In this document: positions 1 through 6,859 of the stretch, one piece after another
How positions within the stretch are numbered: position 1 is the stretch's first letter
Layout of the letters: each line of letters begins with the position of its first letter
Origin: Verrucomicrobiota bacterium
GTDB taxonomy: Bacteria; Verrucomicrobiota; Verrucomicrobiia; Opitutales; Oceanipulchritudinaceae
Assembly: GCA_009908535.1 (NCBI GenBank)
Contig: JAAAOD010000176.1
Coordinates: 1 to 14,717 of the forward strand
DNA: 14,717 bases
Direction of reading: 5' to 3'
Notes under the pieces: generated by a model
Databases searched by the model: none
The model's input: the letters and a program-made list of their open reading frames with translations, nothing else
Told to the model about the DNA's origin: nothing
Made by a program: the position numbers and the translations under genes

Positions 1-1460
1 GCATCGACGACGGCGGCGAGATCGGGGGCGGTGTAGAACGTACCTTCGTTGGCGGAGAGGTGGGCGAGGACCTTTTTCTGCAGGTCGAGGAAACGGGCGG
101 CGGCCTTTTTCCCGGCTTCCACGCCCGGTTGGTGGTAGGCGTTGATGTTGACGAGGCTGGCGTAGAAGCCGACCGCCCGCTCGTAGAGGGCGATGAGGCG
201 GCCCACGGCGGGAGCGTTCACCTCGTCGATGGTGAGGGTGAGGGAGGGCCGCCCCTTTTCGGCGAGGGCCGCGCGGGTGCCAAGGAGGAAGGCCTGCAGG
301 TAATCGCCGGTGGTGGTGGTGTCCTCGACTTCGATGGAGGCGCCTTCGCGGTCCTTCTTCACCTCAATGAAGGTGGCGAAGAAGTTGGGCACGCCCTCGC
401 GCAGTTGCTGAACGTAGGCGTGCTGGTCGGTGGAGCCCTTGTTGCCGTAGACAGCGATGCCCTGATGAACGACCTGGCCGTCGAGGTCCCTTTCTTTTCC
501 AAGGGACTCCATGATGAGCTGCTGGAGGTATTTGGAAAAGAGCTGGAGCCGGTCCTTGTAGGGCAGGATCACCATGTCCTTTTCCCCTTTGCCGTTGGTG
601 GCGTGATACCAGCAAAGGGCGAGGAGGGCGGCGGGGTTGGAACGAAGCTGATCCTCGCGGGTAAGGGCGTCCATTTCGGCGGCCCCGCCGAGAAGGTCGC
701 GGATGGCAATTCCCTGCAGGGCGGCCGGGAGGAGTCCCACGGCGGCCAGTTCGGAGGTGCGCCCGCCGACCCAGTCCCACATGGGGAAGCGCTCGAGCCA
801 TTCCTCCTCGGATGCGAGCTGGTCGAGCTTGCTGCCTTCGCCGGTGATGGCGACGGCGTGGTCGGCGAACTCGAGGCCCTCGGACAGGTAGGCCTGGCGC
901 GCCTCCATCATGCCGTTGCGGGTCTCCGGCGTGCCCCCGGATTTGGAGATGACGAGGACCAGCGTGCGGTCGAATCGGCCCCGCAGGTCGGCGAGGACGC
1001 GGTCGATTCCGTCGGGGTCGGTATTGTCGAAAAAGTGCGGTTCCATGCGGTCCTCGCCGGGCTGGCCGAGGGCCTCGGCAACGAACTGCGGGCCGAGGGC
1101 GGAACCCCCGATGCCGATGACGAGAAGGTGCTCGAAGCGGCCGCCGCGGCCGGCGATTTCGCCGCGGTGGACGGCGGAGGTAAAGGCCTCGATGCGCTCG
1201 AGGCATTCCGTGACCGCTTTTTCGAGATCCGGGCGCGGGGCCCGCTGGGGAGCGCGCAGCCAGTAATGCCCGACCATGCGGTTTTCGTCGGGATTGGCGA
1301 TGGCCCCGCCCTCGAGTTCGCGCATGGCGGCGAAGGCTTTCTCCATACGCGGCTGCATTTCCGCCACGAATGGTTCGTCCAGCCCCATGAGGCTGTAATC
1401 GAGGGCGAAATCGATCTCCGCGTTGCTGTAAAACTGTTCCGTGAAGGCTTTCCAACTCAT
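1..1460 (-). CDS. pgi: Glucose-6-phosphate isomerase, C-terminus cut by window edge
   Basis: Interconverts glucose 6-phosphate and fructose 6-phosphate in the cytoplasm (glycolysis/gluconeogenesis). Translating the minus strand from the ATG at 1460 gives 486 residues with no stop before the window edge, so the 3' end is missing; the family is usually about 520-550 residues. Visible family features are the glycine-rich sugar-phosphate motif VIGIGGSALGP (about residues 114-124), the SIS-type ISKSGGTPET (171-180), the conserved Glu in LIMESLGK (Glu318), the ring-opening His in STDQHAYVQQL (His347), and the C-terminal signature NAYHQPGVEAGK with the conserved Lys451. This last form (YHQPGVE rather than FDQ-GVE) belongs to one subgroup of the family. 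The start lies 35 bp after the ilvD stop on the same strand, so co-transcription is likely; no strong Shine-Dalgarno is seen. The long plus-strand frame over this gene is an antisense shadow. Confidence 0.96.
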   Translation of the reverse strand, partial: MSWKAFTEQFYSNAEIDFALDYSLMGLDEPFVAEMQPRMEKAFAAMRELEGGAIANPDENRMVGHYWLRAPQRAPRPDLEKAVTECLERIEAFTSAVHRGEIAGRGGRFEHLLVIGIGGSALGPQFVAEALGQPGEDRMEPHFFDNTDPDGIDRVLADLRGRFDRTLVLVISKSGGTPETRNGMMEARQAYLSEGLEFADHAVAITGEGSKLDQLASEEEWLERFPMWDWVGGRTSELAAVGLLPAALQGIAIRDLLGGAAEMDALTREDQLRSNPAALLALCWYHATNGKGEKDMVILPYKDRLQLFSKYLQQLIMESLGKERDLDGQVVHQGIAVYGNKGSTDQHAYVQQLREGVPNFFATFIEVKKDREGASIEVEDTTTTGDYLQAFLLGTRAALAEKGRPSLTLTIDEVNAPAVGRLIALYERAVGFYASLVNINAYHQPGVEAGKKAAARFLDLQKKVLAHLSANEGTFYTAPDLAAVVD

Positions 1461-1495
1461 GTCGAAAAGCCGGAATGGGGAAATTTCGGCAAACT

Positions 1496-3190
1496 TCAAC
1501 GCGGAAGACGCTTATCGGTGACGGCGCCTTCGGAAGCGGAGGAGGCGGTGGCGGCGAATTTGGCGAGGACGCCGCGGGTTTCCGCGGGTGGCGGAGGCGT
1601 GTAGGCGCGGAGGCGCTCCTCCAGCTCCTCGTCGGAGATGTTCACGTTGATCTCGTTGGTGGCCGCGTCGATGGTGATTTCGTCGCCGTCACGGAGAATC
1701 CCGATGGGGCCGCCGGCCGCGGCTTCCGGGGTCACGTGCCCGATGACGAAGCCGTGACTGCCGCCGGAAAAGCGACCGTCCGTGATAAGGGCGACCTCCT
1801 TGCCGAGGCCCCGCCCCATGATGGCGCTGGTCGGCCCGAGCATTTCCCGCATCCCGGGTCCGCCGACGGGACCTTCGTTGCGGATGACGATGACGTGCCC
1901 GGCTTCCACTTCCTTATCGAGAATGCCTTTCTGGGCGTCCTCCTCGGATTCGTAGACGACGGCCTTGCCGGTGAAGGAGAGGCCTTCCTTGCCGGAAATT
2001 TTCGCCACCGCTCCCCCGGGGGCGAGGTTGCCGCGCAGAATGCGCAGGTGGCTGTCCGCCTTGATGGGGTCGCTGAAGGAGTGAACGACGTCCTGGTCCT
2101 CCGGGTATGGTTTCTCGTCGGCGAGGTTCTCCGCCATGGTCTTCCCGGTGCAGGTCAGGCAGTCGCCGTGCAGCAGGCCCTCGTCGAGGAGCATCTTCAT
2201 CAGGGGCGTGACGCCCCCGAGGCGGGAGAAGTGGGCCATGTGGTACTTCCCGGACGGCTTCAGGTCGCACAGGACCGGGACTTTTTTCCCGATGCGCGCG
2301 AAGTCGTCGATGGAAAGCTCGACCTCGGCGGCATGCGCAATGGCGAGCAGGTGGAGAACGGCGTTGGTGGAGCCGCCAAGGGCGATGACCACCGTGATGG
2401 CGTTCTCGAGCGCTTTGTGAGTGAGAATGTCGCGCGGGCGGATTCCTTTTTCCAAAAGGTTCAGAACCGCCTTGCCGGCGTTTTCGCAATCCAGCCGCTT
2501 GTCCTTGGAAACCGCCAGCTGGGCGCTGGAATTGGGGAGGGACATGCCCATGGCCTCAATGGCGGAGGCCATTGTGTTGGCGGTGTACATGCCGCCGCAG
2601 GATCCCGGTCCGGGAATGGCGCAGCTCTCCACCGCCTTCAGCTCTTCGTCGTCGATGGTGCCCTGCGCGCGCTGGCCGACCGCTTCGAAGACGGAGACGA
2701 TGTCCACCGGCTTGTCCTTGTGCAGCCCCGGCAGAATGCTGCCCCCGTAGACAAAGACCGAGGGCCGGTTCAGCCGCGCCATGGCGATGAGGCAGCCCGG
2801 CATGTTCTTGTCGCAGCCGCCAATGGCGACGATGCCGTCAAAGCCTTCCGCGCCCGCCACCGTCTCAATGCTGTCCGCGATCACCTCGCGCGAGACAAGG
2901 CTGTAGCGCATGCCCTTCGTCCCCATACTGATGCCGTCGGAGACCGTAATGGTGCCGAAGCCGATCGGCTTGCCGCCGGCCGCCTCCGTCCCCCCGGCCG
3001 CGTGCTTCGCCAGCTCGCCGATGTGCATGTTGCAGGGGGTCAGATCGCTCCACGTCGAGGCGATGCCGATCTGTGGCTTCGCAAAATCCTCGTCCCCGAA
3101 ACCGACCGCGCGCAACATCGCCCGGCTCGCGGCCCGTTCGTATCCTTCCACCACGGGGGCGGAATGCTCTCGTTGTTCCTTGGTACTCAT
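1496..3190 (-). CDS. ilvD: Dihydroxy-acid dehydratase
   Basis: Dehydrates 2,3-dihydroxy-isovalerate and 2,3-dihydroxy-3-methylvalerate to the 2-keto acids, the third common step of valine/isoleucine (and, indirectly, leucine) synthesis; an iron-sulphur, Mg-dependent cytoplasmic enzyme. The 564-residue product has the expected family length. Three Cys expected to ligand the cluster are present: Cys53 in TPCN, Cys126 in GGCDKNMPG and Cys198 in GSCGGMYTANTM. The second family signature ITDGRFSGGSHG lies near residue 470. The frame stays open 25 codons upstream of 3190, but homology-type sequence begins at MSTKEQREHS, and the purine-rich GAAGAAG just before ATG 3190 may serve as ribosome binding site, so 3190 is chosen. 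pgi follows 35 bp downstream. The upstream leader contains a hairpin with a T-rich tail that may regulate it. Confidence 0.96.
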   Translation of the reverse strand: MSTKEQREHSAPVVEGYERAASRAMLRAVGFGDEDFAKPQIGIASTWSDLTPCNMHIGELAKHAAGGTEAAGGKPIGFGTITVSDGISMGTKGMRYSLVSREVIADSIETVAGAEGFDGIVAIGGCDKNMPGCLIAMARLNRPSVFVYGGSILPGLHKDKPVDIVSVFEAVGQRAQGTIDDEELKAVESCAIPGPGSCGGMYTANTMASAIEAMGMSLPNSSAQLAVSKDKRLDCENAGKAVLNLLEKGIRPRDILTHKALENAITVVIALGGSTNAVLHLLAIAHAAEVELSIDDFARIGKKVPVLCDLKPSGKYHMAHFSRLGGVTPLMKMLLDEGLLHGDCLTCTGKTMAENLADEKPYPEDQDVVHSFSDPIKADSHLRILRGNLAPGGAVAKISGKEGLSFTGKAVVYESEEDAQKGILDKEVEAGHVIVIRNEGPVGGPGMREMLGPTSAIMGRGLGKEVALITDGRFSGGSHGFVIGHVTPEAAAGGPIGILRDGDEITIDAATNEINVNISDEELEERLRAYTPPPPAETRGVLAKFAATASSASEGAVTDKRLPR

Positions 3191-3257
3191 TGCTTCTTCG
3201 TGGGTGCGTCCAACTTTCCGTTCATTCGTGTAATTTTGGCAAAACAAAACGAGAGGA

Positions 3258-3300
3258 ACCGCCATCGCTGCTAAAGATACCAGCGGGCCGTGATGGCGGT
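3258..3300 (-). promoter_or_regulatory. Terminator-like hairpin in the ilvD leader, possible attenuator
   Basis: Read on the minus strand, a perfect 9-bp stem (ACCGCCATC at 3300-3292 with GATGGCGGT at 3266-3258) encloses a second 4-bp stem, GCTG/CAGC (3284-3281 with 3270-3267). It is followed by a pyrimidine-rich, T-rich stretch (CTCGTTTTGTTTTG, about 3255-3240). This resembles an intrinsic terminator, although the T run starts several bases after the stem. It lies about 70 nt before the ilvD start and has no gene before it that it would obviously terminate. Attenuation of branched-chain amino acid genes is well known, but this case is inference from structure only. Confidence 0.4.
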
Positions 3301-3430
3301 CGATTTCCGGAGCCCGGGATTCCGGACGGTCTGCAGCGCGGTGGACGCCTCCGCAAATGAAGCGGCGCCCCGTCTCGCTATTGCTTCCCGCCCTGGAATG
3401 CCGCTGAACGTCTGAATGCGGGGGGGGAAT

Positions 3431-3469
3431 TCAGTTACAATTCCATAACCTTCCGTTTAAGGCTAACAT
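3431..3469 (-). CDS. Possible 12-residue leader peptide upstream of ilvD
   Basis: On the minus strand a GGGGAGG (3479-3473) precedes an ATG at 3469 that opens a 12-codon frame, MLALNGRLWNCN, ending in TGA at 3433-3431. Three of the 12 codons are Leu, all written TTA, which is conspicuous in GC-rich DNA. The frame sits about 130 nt upstream of the terminator-like hairpin and about 240 nt upstream of ilvD. The arrangement recalls leader peptides that sense amino acid supply. Against it, the ribosome-binding spacing is only 3 nt, there is no Ile or Val, and short frames like this occur by chance. Confidence 0.2.
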   Translation of the reverse strand: MLALNGRLWNCN

Positions 3470-3516
3470 CAACCTCCCCGCAGAATCCATGCGGCATTTC
3501 AGGGCAATGAAAATGG

Positions 3517-3545
3517 TTGCTCAAATAGGTGGGCCTTTATATAAA
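3517..3545 (+). promoter_or_regulatory. Candidate sigma-70-type promoter
   Basis: TTGCTC (3517-3522) and TATAAA (3540-3545) are separated by 17 bp, close to the consensus TTGACA-17-TATAAT, within the most AT-rich stretch of the window. It would transcribe rightward into the truncated ORF6N remnant about 100 bp downstream. Assigned by pattern only. Confidence 0.3.
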
Positions 3546-3642
3546 TAACGCTTTTATAATTAGGGATTAACGTCGAAGATCTCGCCCTCGAGACAGGGGC
3601 CGGGACGATTCATGGGAACCGTGGAAAGATCCGCAGGATTGT

Positions 3643-3801
3643 GAAGAATGGAGAGGACAAAAGGTGATGTCCGAAGCGGAGAAGAAAAGATGGCGGCCCG
3701 CCCCCATGGTCTTCACGGAGGAAAGGGCTGCCCTGTTATGGAGTGATTTGCAAAGTGGAGGTGCGATTGAGGTGAACATAGCCATCATGCGAGCCTTCGC
3801 C
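3643..3801 (+). pseudogene. Fragment of an ORF6N-domain DNA-binding protein
   Basis: This frame encodes EEWRGQKVMSEAEKKRW, then APMVFTEERAALL and GGAIEVNIAIMRAF. That order closely matches the C-terminal half of the ORF6N domain and its follow-on helix, where family members carry VMS..EK.G.RRAPMVFTEQGVAMLS and ERAIQVNIAIMRAF. ORF6N proteins are phage- or island-associated DNA-binding proteins. The N-terminal DNA-binding half is absent: the frame is open only from 3571, after a TAA, and the bases before 3643 show no family sequence. After Phe/Ala at about 3799 the similarity stops abruptly and the frame runs into low-quality Arg-rich sequence to 3990. An ATG at 3667 behind GAGAGG could still be translated, but the product would be only a fragment. 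Family recognition is by remembered motifs, not by search. Confidence 0.65.
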
Positions 3802-3841
3802 TCGCGTACGACGGCCAGCTTCGAAGACCTCGCGGAAGACG

Positions 3842-4651
3842 GACCGCTGGACCCTGCTCGGTGGCGAAAGCCCCAGCGGCCTCGGGCGAAGCGTCCTCGG
3901 CAACATCCGCTACAATGCCTTCAAAGGGCAGTGGCGCGTCGAAGCCGACCAAGACGAAATCTCGAGGCAGCTTTTCCGGAATTGGCTTAACGCGGAAATT
4001 CCCGCCCTCGGCGGCAAAAAACCGTCCGAGGCCGCCAAGGATCCCGCCTTCGCCGAGGCCGTCCTCCATCGCGTCAAGGAACAGATCAACGCCTATGACC
4101 AGCGCAACCTCGGTATGGGGCGCCCCGGCGAGGTCGGCGATCTGCTGCGCGAGCACGGGCTGCCCAATCCCGGAGAGCCGCCGCCGCCCAAACGGCCCCC
4201 GGGGCGTTCCCTGACCGATCCCGCCCCGGAGGCCTCGCCCATGGCCGCTCCGGAAACCGTACCGGAGGCACGGTCGAAAAGCGCGGCCTCTCCCGATGAG
4301 GAAGCGGAGGACGACGACGACGACCTCGATTTGATGGGATTCTGCGAAGAGATGGCCGATGCCCTCACTGAATTCGCCGAAACGGTCAAAGGCCCCGACC
4401 GGGACTCTATCCTGAACCACTACCAATCGCTCCCCATGGCGGATCCTCCGCGGGAAATCCTCGCAATGGATGCGCTGCAGGAGGGTCCGGTCAAGGAGTT
4501 GAACCAGACCGAAAATGCCGGGCAGATCCTTCCCCGGATCGCCGTAAGCACCGGACCCGATTTTCTCGCCGCCCTCGATGCCTTTCTCCACGAACTCGAT
4601 CTCCAGAAGGAGGAGCGCGGCGCGTTCTGTATCGCCATGATGATGATGTAG
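3842..4651 (+). pseudogene. 5'-truncated hypothetical protein with an acidic low-complexity middle
   Basis: A second reading frame (shifted relative to the ORF6N remnant) is open from 3782 to a TAG at 4649-4651, but has no ATG, GTG or TTG before ATG 4115, so the gene looks beheaded. A protein-like sequence begins near 3842 (DRWTLLGGES). It includes LGNIRYNAFKGQWRVEA and NWLNAEIPALGGKKPSEAAKDP (3974-4036), which recalls the ALGGKTPREA segment seen near the C-terminus of some SEC-C/MbcA-type proteins. Then come a Pro-rich stretch, an Asp/Glu run (DEEAEDDDDDLD, about 4294-4329) and a helical C-terminal part ending in four Met codons. If translated, ATG 4115 would give 178 residues without the ALGGKK segment. 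The 337-residue minus-strand frame over it is taken as a shadow. Function unknown. Confidence 0.5.
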
Positions 4652-4660
4652 GTCTGCCTC

Positions 4661-4960
4661 GTGCCCCACGGGCATCGCAAACCGCTCCTTTCCTTCGATG
4701 ATTTGCGGCGGGGCTACTTCGCGTTCGATTTCCCGCCGCCCGAAGCCTTTAACAAAGCTTCCGAACTTTTGACCGGTCTCTGCAACGCAGGACCGCAAGA
4801 GGAAGTTTTTCTGCTGGCCTTGATGGAATATATCCGCCTGGGACGCAGCCTCCTTGAACCCGATGATTCTGCGGAGGCGCTCGCTTCCTCTTTCTCTTTC
4901 CCGGCCCTACGGCTGCTGCGCGTCCTGTGCGACTGCTGGGCCGGGGAGAATCCCGATTGA
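4661..4960 (+). CDS. Small hypothetical protein
   Basis: GTG start at 4661, TGA at 4958-4960, 99 residues; not recognised. The sequence is a plausible soluble, mainly helical protein: an N-terminal LSFDDLRRGYFAFDFPPPEAF, then amphipathic helices rich in Leu, Ala and Glu, and two Cys near the end (VLCDCW). No signal peptide, membrane segment or catalytic motif is visible. It is in the same frame as the preceding truncated ORF, and only TAG plus three codons separate them. It is therefore either a small downstream partner or the tail of one longer protein interrupted by an amber codon. Codon third positions are GC-rich, as in the neighbouring genes. No clear Shine-Dalgarno precedes the GTG. Confidence 0.5.
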   Translation: MPHGHRKPLLSFDDLRRGYFAFDFPPPEAFNKASELLTGLCNAGPQEEVFLLALMEYIRLGRSLLEPDDSAEALASSFSFPALRLLRVLCDCWAGENPD

Positions 4961-5061
4961 AAGGGGTCGCTATTCGGTACCGGAAGAGGATGATGACAAG
5001 GCGCCTCCGAATCAGCACCGGCTACCCGGGAAAATGAGGCGCCGGACCAAACTTTGACAAG

Positions 5062-5113
5062 TTCGGCTACGTCCTCGGCCAGGGGCCTTCCATTCTTGCG
5101 CCCTTTAGCCGAA
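5062..5113. repeat. Short inverted repeat TTCGGCTA / TAGCCGAA
   Basis: TTCGGCTAC at 5062-5070 faces TAGCCGAAACC at 5106-5116, just before the acyl-ligase start. The same word recurs as GTAGCCGAA at 8997-9005 and GGTTTCGGCTA at 9163-9173, on the far side of the acyl-biosynthesis locus. It may be a short form or edge of the palindromic repeat family described below, or coincidence given its size. Confidence 0.3.
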
Positions 5114-5131
5114 ACCACGATATTTTTCCCG

Positions 5132-6373
5132 ATGCCGCGCCAATTGATTCCCGATGTCGATAATGAGCGTCCCTTCCTGATCGGGGGCGGCGAGACCTGG
5201 ACGTACGGGCAGCTCTGGGCCCGCGTCGAGGCGATGGGTGCCGACGAACGGGAGCGGCCGCTCGAGGCCTGTCGCATCATCGACCTTCGCTGGGAAATGG
5301 AACCGCTCGCGCGCCTCCTGGCCTGCTTTACGGCGGGCCGCGACCTCAGTCTCTGCGGCCCTGTGGAGGCGGCGACGCGGGCAAGTTTCCGCGGACGCGG
5401 ATTCGGTCCGCTGCTGCTGTTGCGCAGCGGGGGAACCACCGGAACGCCCAGGACAGTGGTGCATGCCCAGCGGCGCTTCCTCGCCGACTACCGGCCCCGC
5501 CCGGGGGAACCGCGGCGCGAATTGATCCTCTACGCGCCTGATCATGTTGCCGGTCTCGACGCCTTTATGCGCGGGTTGAGCCGGGGCGTGACGCTGGTTC
5601 GACCAGAATCGGCCACGCCCGCCGCCATTGCCGAAGCGCTCGAAGCCCACCGGGTGGAGGTCCTTCCCGCCACGCCGAGTTTTCTACAGTTCCTGCTCCT
5701 CAGCGGTGAACTTGCCGGGCGTGATCTTTCCACCGTGCGCCACATCCCCCACGGCGCCGAACCGATGCCGGCAAGCGTCCGCGCCGCCGTGAAGGCCTGG
5801 TTCCCGAAAGCCCGCTTGCATCATCGCTTCGGTCTTACCGAGACGGGGGTCCTCCCCGTGGAAGCCGATCCGGAGCAGCCGGAAGTGCTCCGGCTTCCGG
5901 ACCACGATGACCACGGCTACGCATGGAGGGTGGTTGACGGCGAACTATGGGTGCGCAGTCCGCGCCGCATGCTCGGCACGCTCGAGGACGGTCTCCTCGA
6001 CACCGACGACCTGTGGTACCGTACCGGCGACCGCGCCGAGAAGGTGCCCGGCGGCGGCGTGCGGGTCCTCGGGCGCGAAAGCGCCCAGATCAACGTCGGT
6101 GGCGAGAAGGTCCAACCGGAAGAAGTAGAGGCATGGCTGCTTGAGGTGGATGGCATCCGCGATGTGGAAGTCCGTGCCGCTCCCCATTCTCTTACCGGGC
6201 AGACCGTGGTCGCCCGCGTCGTCCTGGAGGAAGGGGCCAACGCCGTCGATCTTCGCAGCCGCGTCCGCAAAGCCGCCCGTACCGCCGCCCGTCCCCTGGT
6301 GCAGATCCCCGCGAAATTCGAGCACGTCGACGCCATCGAGCGGACCGATACGGGGAAGCGGGTACGGGGGTAG
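5132..6373 (+). CDS. AMP-forming acyl/aryl ligase (ANL superfamily)
   Basis: Predicted to activate a carboxylic acid as acyl-AMP and transfer it to a thiol, here probably the phosphopantetheine of a neighbouring ACP rather than free CoA. ANL core motifs are in order: P-loop SGGTTGTP (residues 99-106), FGLTETG (233-239), YRTGD (296-300), hinge/C-terminal GRESAQINVGGEKVQPEEVE (314-333) and the catalytic Lys409 in TDTGK. With 413 residues it is shorter than typical 450-550 residue members; the reduction is in the N-terminal half before the P-loop, where only about 98 residues are present. ATG 5132 is chosen because ligase-like sequence (FLIGGGETWTYGQLW) follows it; a TTG at 5054 in the same frame is possible but adds unrelated sequence. 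No good ribosome binding site is seen. Substrate cannot be read from sequence. Confidence 0.9.
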   Translation: MPRQLIPDVDNERPFLIGGGETWTYGQLWARVEAMGADERERPLEACRIIDLRWEMEPLARLLACFTAGRDLSLCGPVEAATRASFRGRGFGPLLLLRSGGTTGTPRTVVHAQRRFLADYRPRPGEPRRELILYAPDHVAGLDAFMRGLSRGVTLVRPESATPAAIAEALEAHRVEVLPATPSFLQFLLLSGELAGRDLSTVRHIPHGAEPMPASVRAAVKAWFPKARLHHRFGLTETGVLPVEADPEQPEVLRLPDHDDHGYAWRVVDGELWVRSPRRMLGTLEDGLLDTDDLWYRTGDRAEKVPGGGVRVLGRESAQINVGGEKVQPEEVEAWLLEVDGIRDVEVRAAPHSLTGQTVVARVVLEEGANAVDLRSRVRKAARTAARPLVQIPAKFEHVDAIERTDTGKRVRG

Positions 6374-6376
6374 GGC

Positions 6377-6401
6377 AGCGCCGCACGTGCGGGGGAGCGC
6401 T
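6377..6401. other. GC-rich palindrome after the ligase gene
   Basis: AGCGC (6377-6381) and GCGCT (6397-6401) flank the perfect 12-bp palindrome CCGCACGTGCGG (6381-6392). It begins 4 bp after the ligase stop. There is no T run, so it is not a classical terminator; it could be a stability hairpin or a protein-binding site. Confidence 0.3.
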
Positions 6402-6507
6402 AAAGAACATCTCCGGAGGTCCGCCGGGAGGATGGACCCGGGTGACCCAGATCCTTCGGGCCGTGAAAGATTATTTTGGCCTCGGCACCCCGACCGGCGC
6501 CCCTCCC

Positions 6508-6569
6508 GTAGCGAACAAGCGACAGCCGTTCGGACGCCCTGGGCCGAACCGCTATCGCTGGTTCGCTAC
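6508..6569. repeat. Palindromic repeat element, copy 1
   Basis: Two 26-bp arms face each other: GTAGCGAACAAGCGACAGCC... (6508-6533) and the arm ending CGCTGGTTCGCTAC (6544-6569). They pair with three mismatches around a 10-bp loop. A second copy with the same arms lies at 9008-9072. It sits in the only long gap (249 bp) of the acyl-biosynthesis locus, between the ligase and the first ACP. In RNA it would form a long hairpin. REP-like or small non-autonomous mobile element; no transposase is nearby. Confidence 0.8.
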
Positions 6570-6622
6570 TCCTCCACTTAAACCTTGCCTCTTCGGGTGC
6601 GCGGACCTTCGATCCAGCGGGT

Positions 6623-6859
6623 ATGGAAGCCTTTGTGGAACACCTTGCCGAGGCCCTTGAACAGTCGCCGGACAACCTCTCCCCGGAGACGAAACTGCGC
6701 GACATTCCCAACTGGGATTCACTCGCGATCCTCACTACGCTCTCGATGGTCGATGAGCAGTACGACGTCACGCTGAGCGGGCCGGAGCTGCAGCATTGTG
6801 AGACGATCGGGGACGTCTACGCAAAGGTGCGCGCGGCCAGCAGGGCGGAGGAGGCATGA
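6623..6859 (+). CDS. Acyl carrier protein (first of two)
   Basis: 78-residue acidic four-helix ACP. The phosphopantetheine attachment Ser is Ser33 in NWDSLAILTTL, within the usual D-S-L context, followed by the helix III/IV pattern VDEQYDVTLSGPELQHCETIGDVYAKV. It is presumably converted to the holo form by a phosphopantetheinyl transferase encoded elsewhere, and would carry the acyl group loaded by the ligase or a malonyl extender. The start at ATG 6623 gives the normal short N-terminal lead before helix I; the ribosome binding site is weak. Its stop overlaps the next ACP start (ATGA at 6856-6859), so the two are probably translationally coupled. The repeat element ends 53 bp upstream. Confidence 0.92.
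   Translation: MEAFVEHLAEALEQSPDNLSPETKLRDIPNWDSLAILTTLSMVDEQYDVTLSGPELQHCETIGDVYAKVRAASRAEEA

Larger units (their letters stand above)
3191..3600. other. Intergenic region of about 400 bp
   Basis: Apart from the hairpin, the tiny TTA-containing frame and the promoter-like pair listed separately, no convincing coding sequence is seen here. Base composition drops locally: about 3505-3570 is markedly AT-rich compared with the GC-rich surroundings. That fits a promoter region for one or both strands, or the edge of acquired DNA. Confidence 0.6.

Noticed and set aside
60..1604. Long plus-strand open frame (514 codons) at the left end
   Set aside because: It is antisense to pgi, is Gly/Val/Glu-rich in the pattern of a reverse-complemented GC-rich gene, and shows no family motif, whereas the minus strand gives a complete set of phosphoglucose isomerase signatures.
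1475..3274. 599-codon plus-strand frame
   Set aside because: Antisense shadow of ilvD, whose three Cys motifs and signatures lie on the minus strand.
3785..4798. 337-codon minus-strand frame
   Set aside because: It opposes the plus-strand hypothetical ORFs; its composition (Gly/Arg/Glu-rich, HHHH) looks like antisense of an Asp- and Met-codon-rich gene. The plus strand looks better, though neither is recognised, so some doubt remains.
5054..5082. Perfect -35 box TTGACA upstream of the ligase
   Set aside because: No acceptable -10 sequence follows at 16-18 bp spacing (GC-rich GGCCAG there), so it was not called a promoter.
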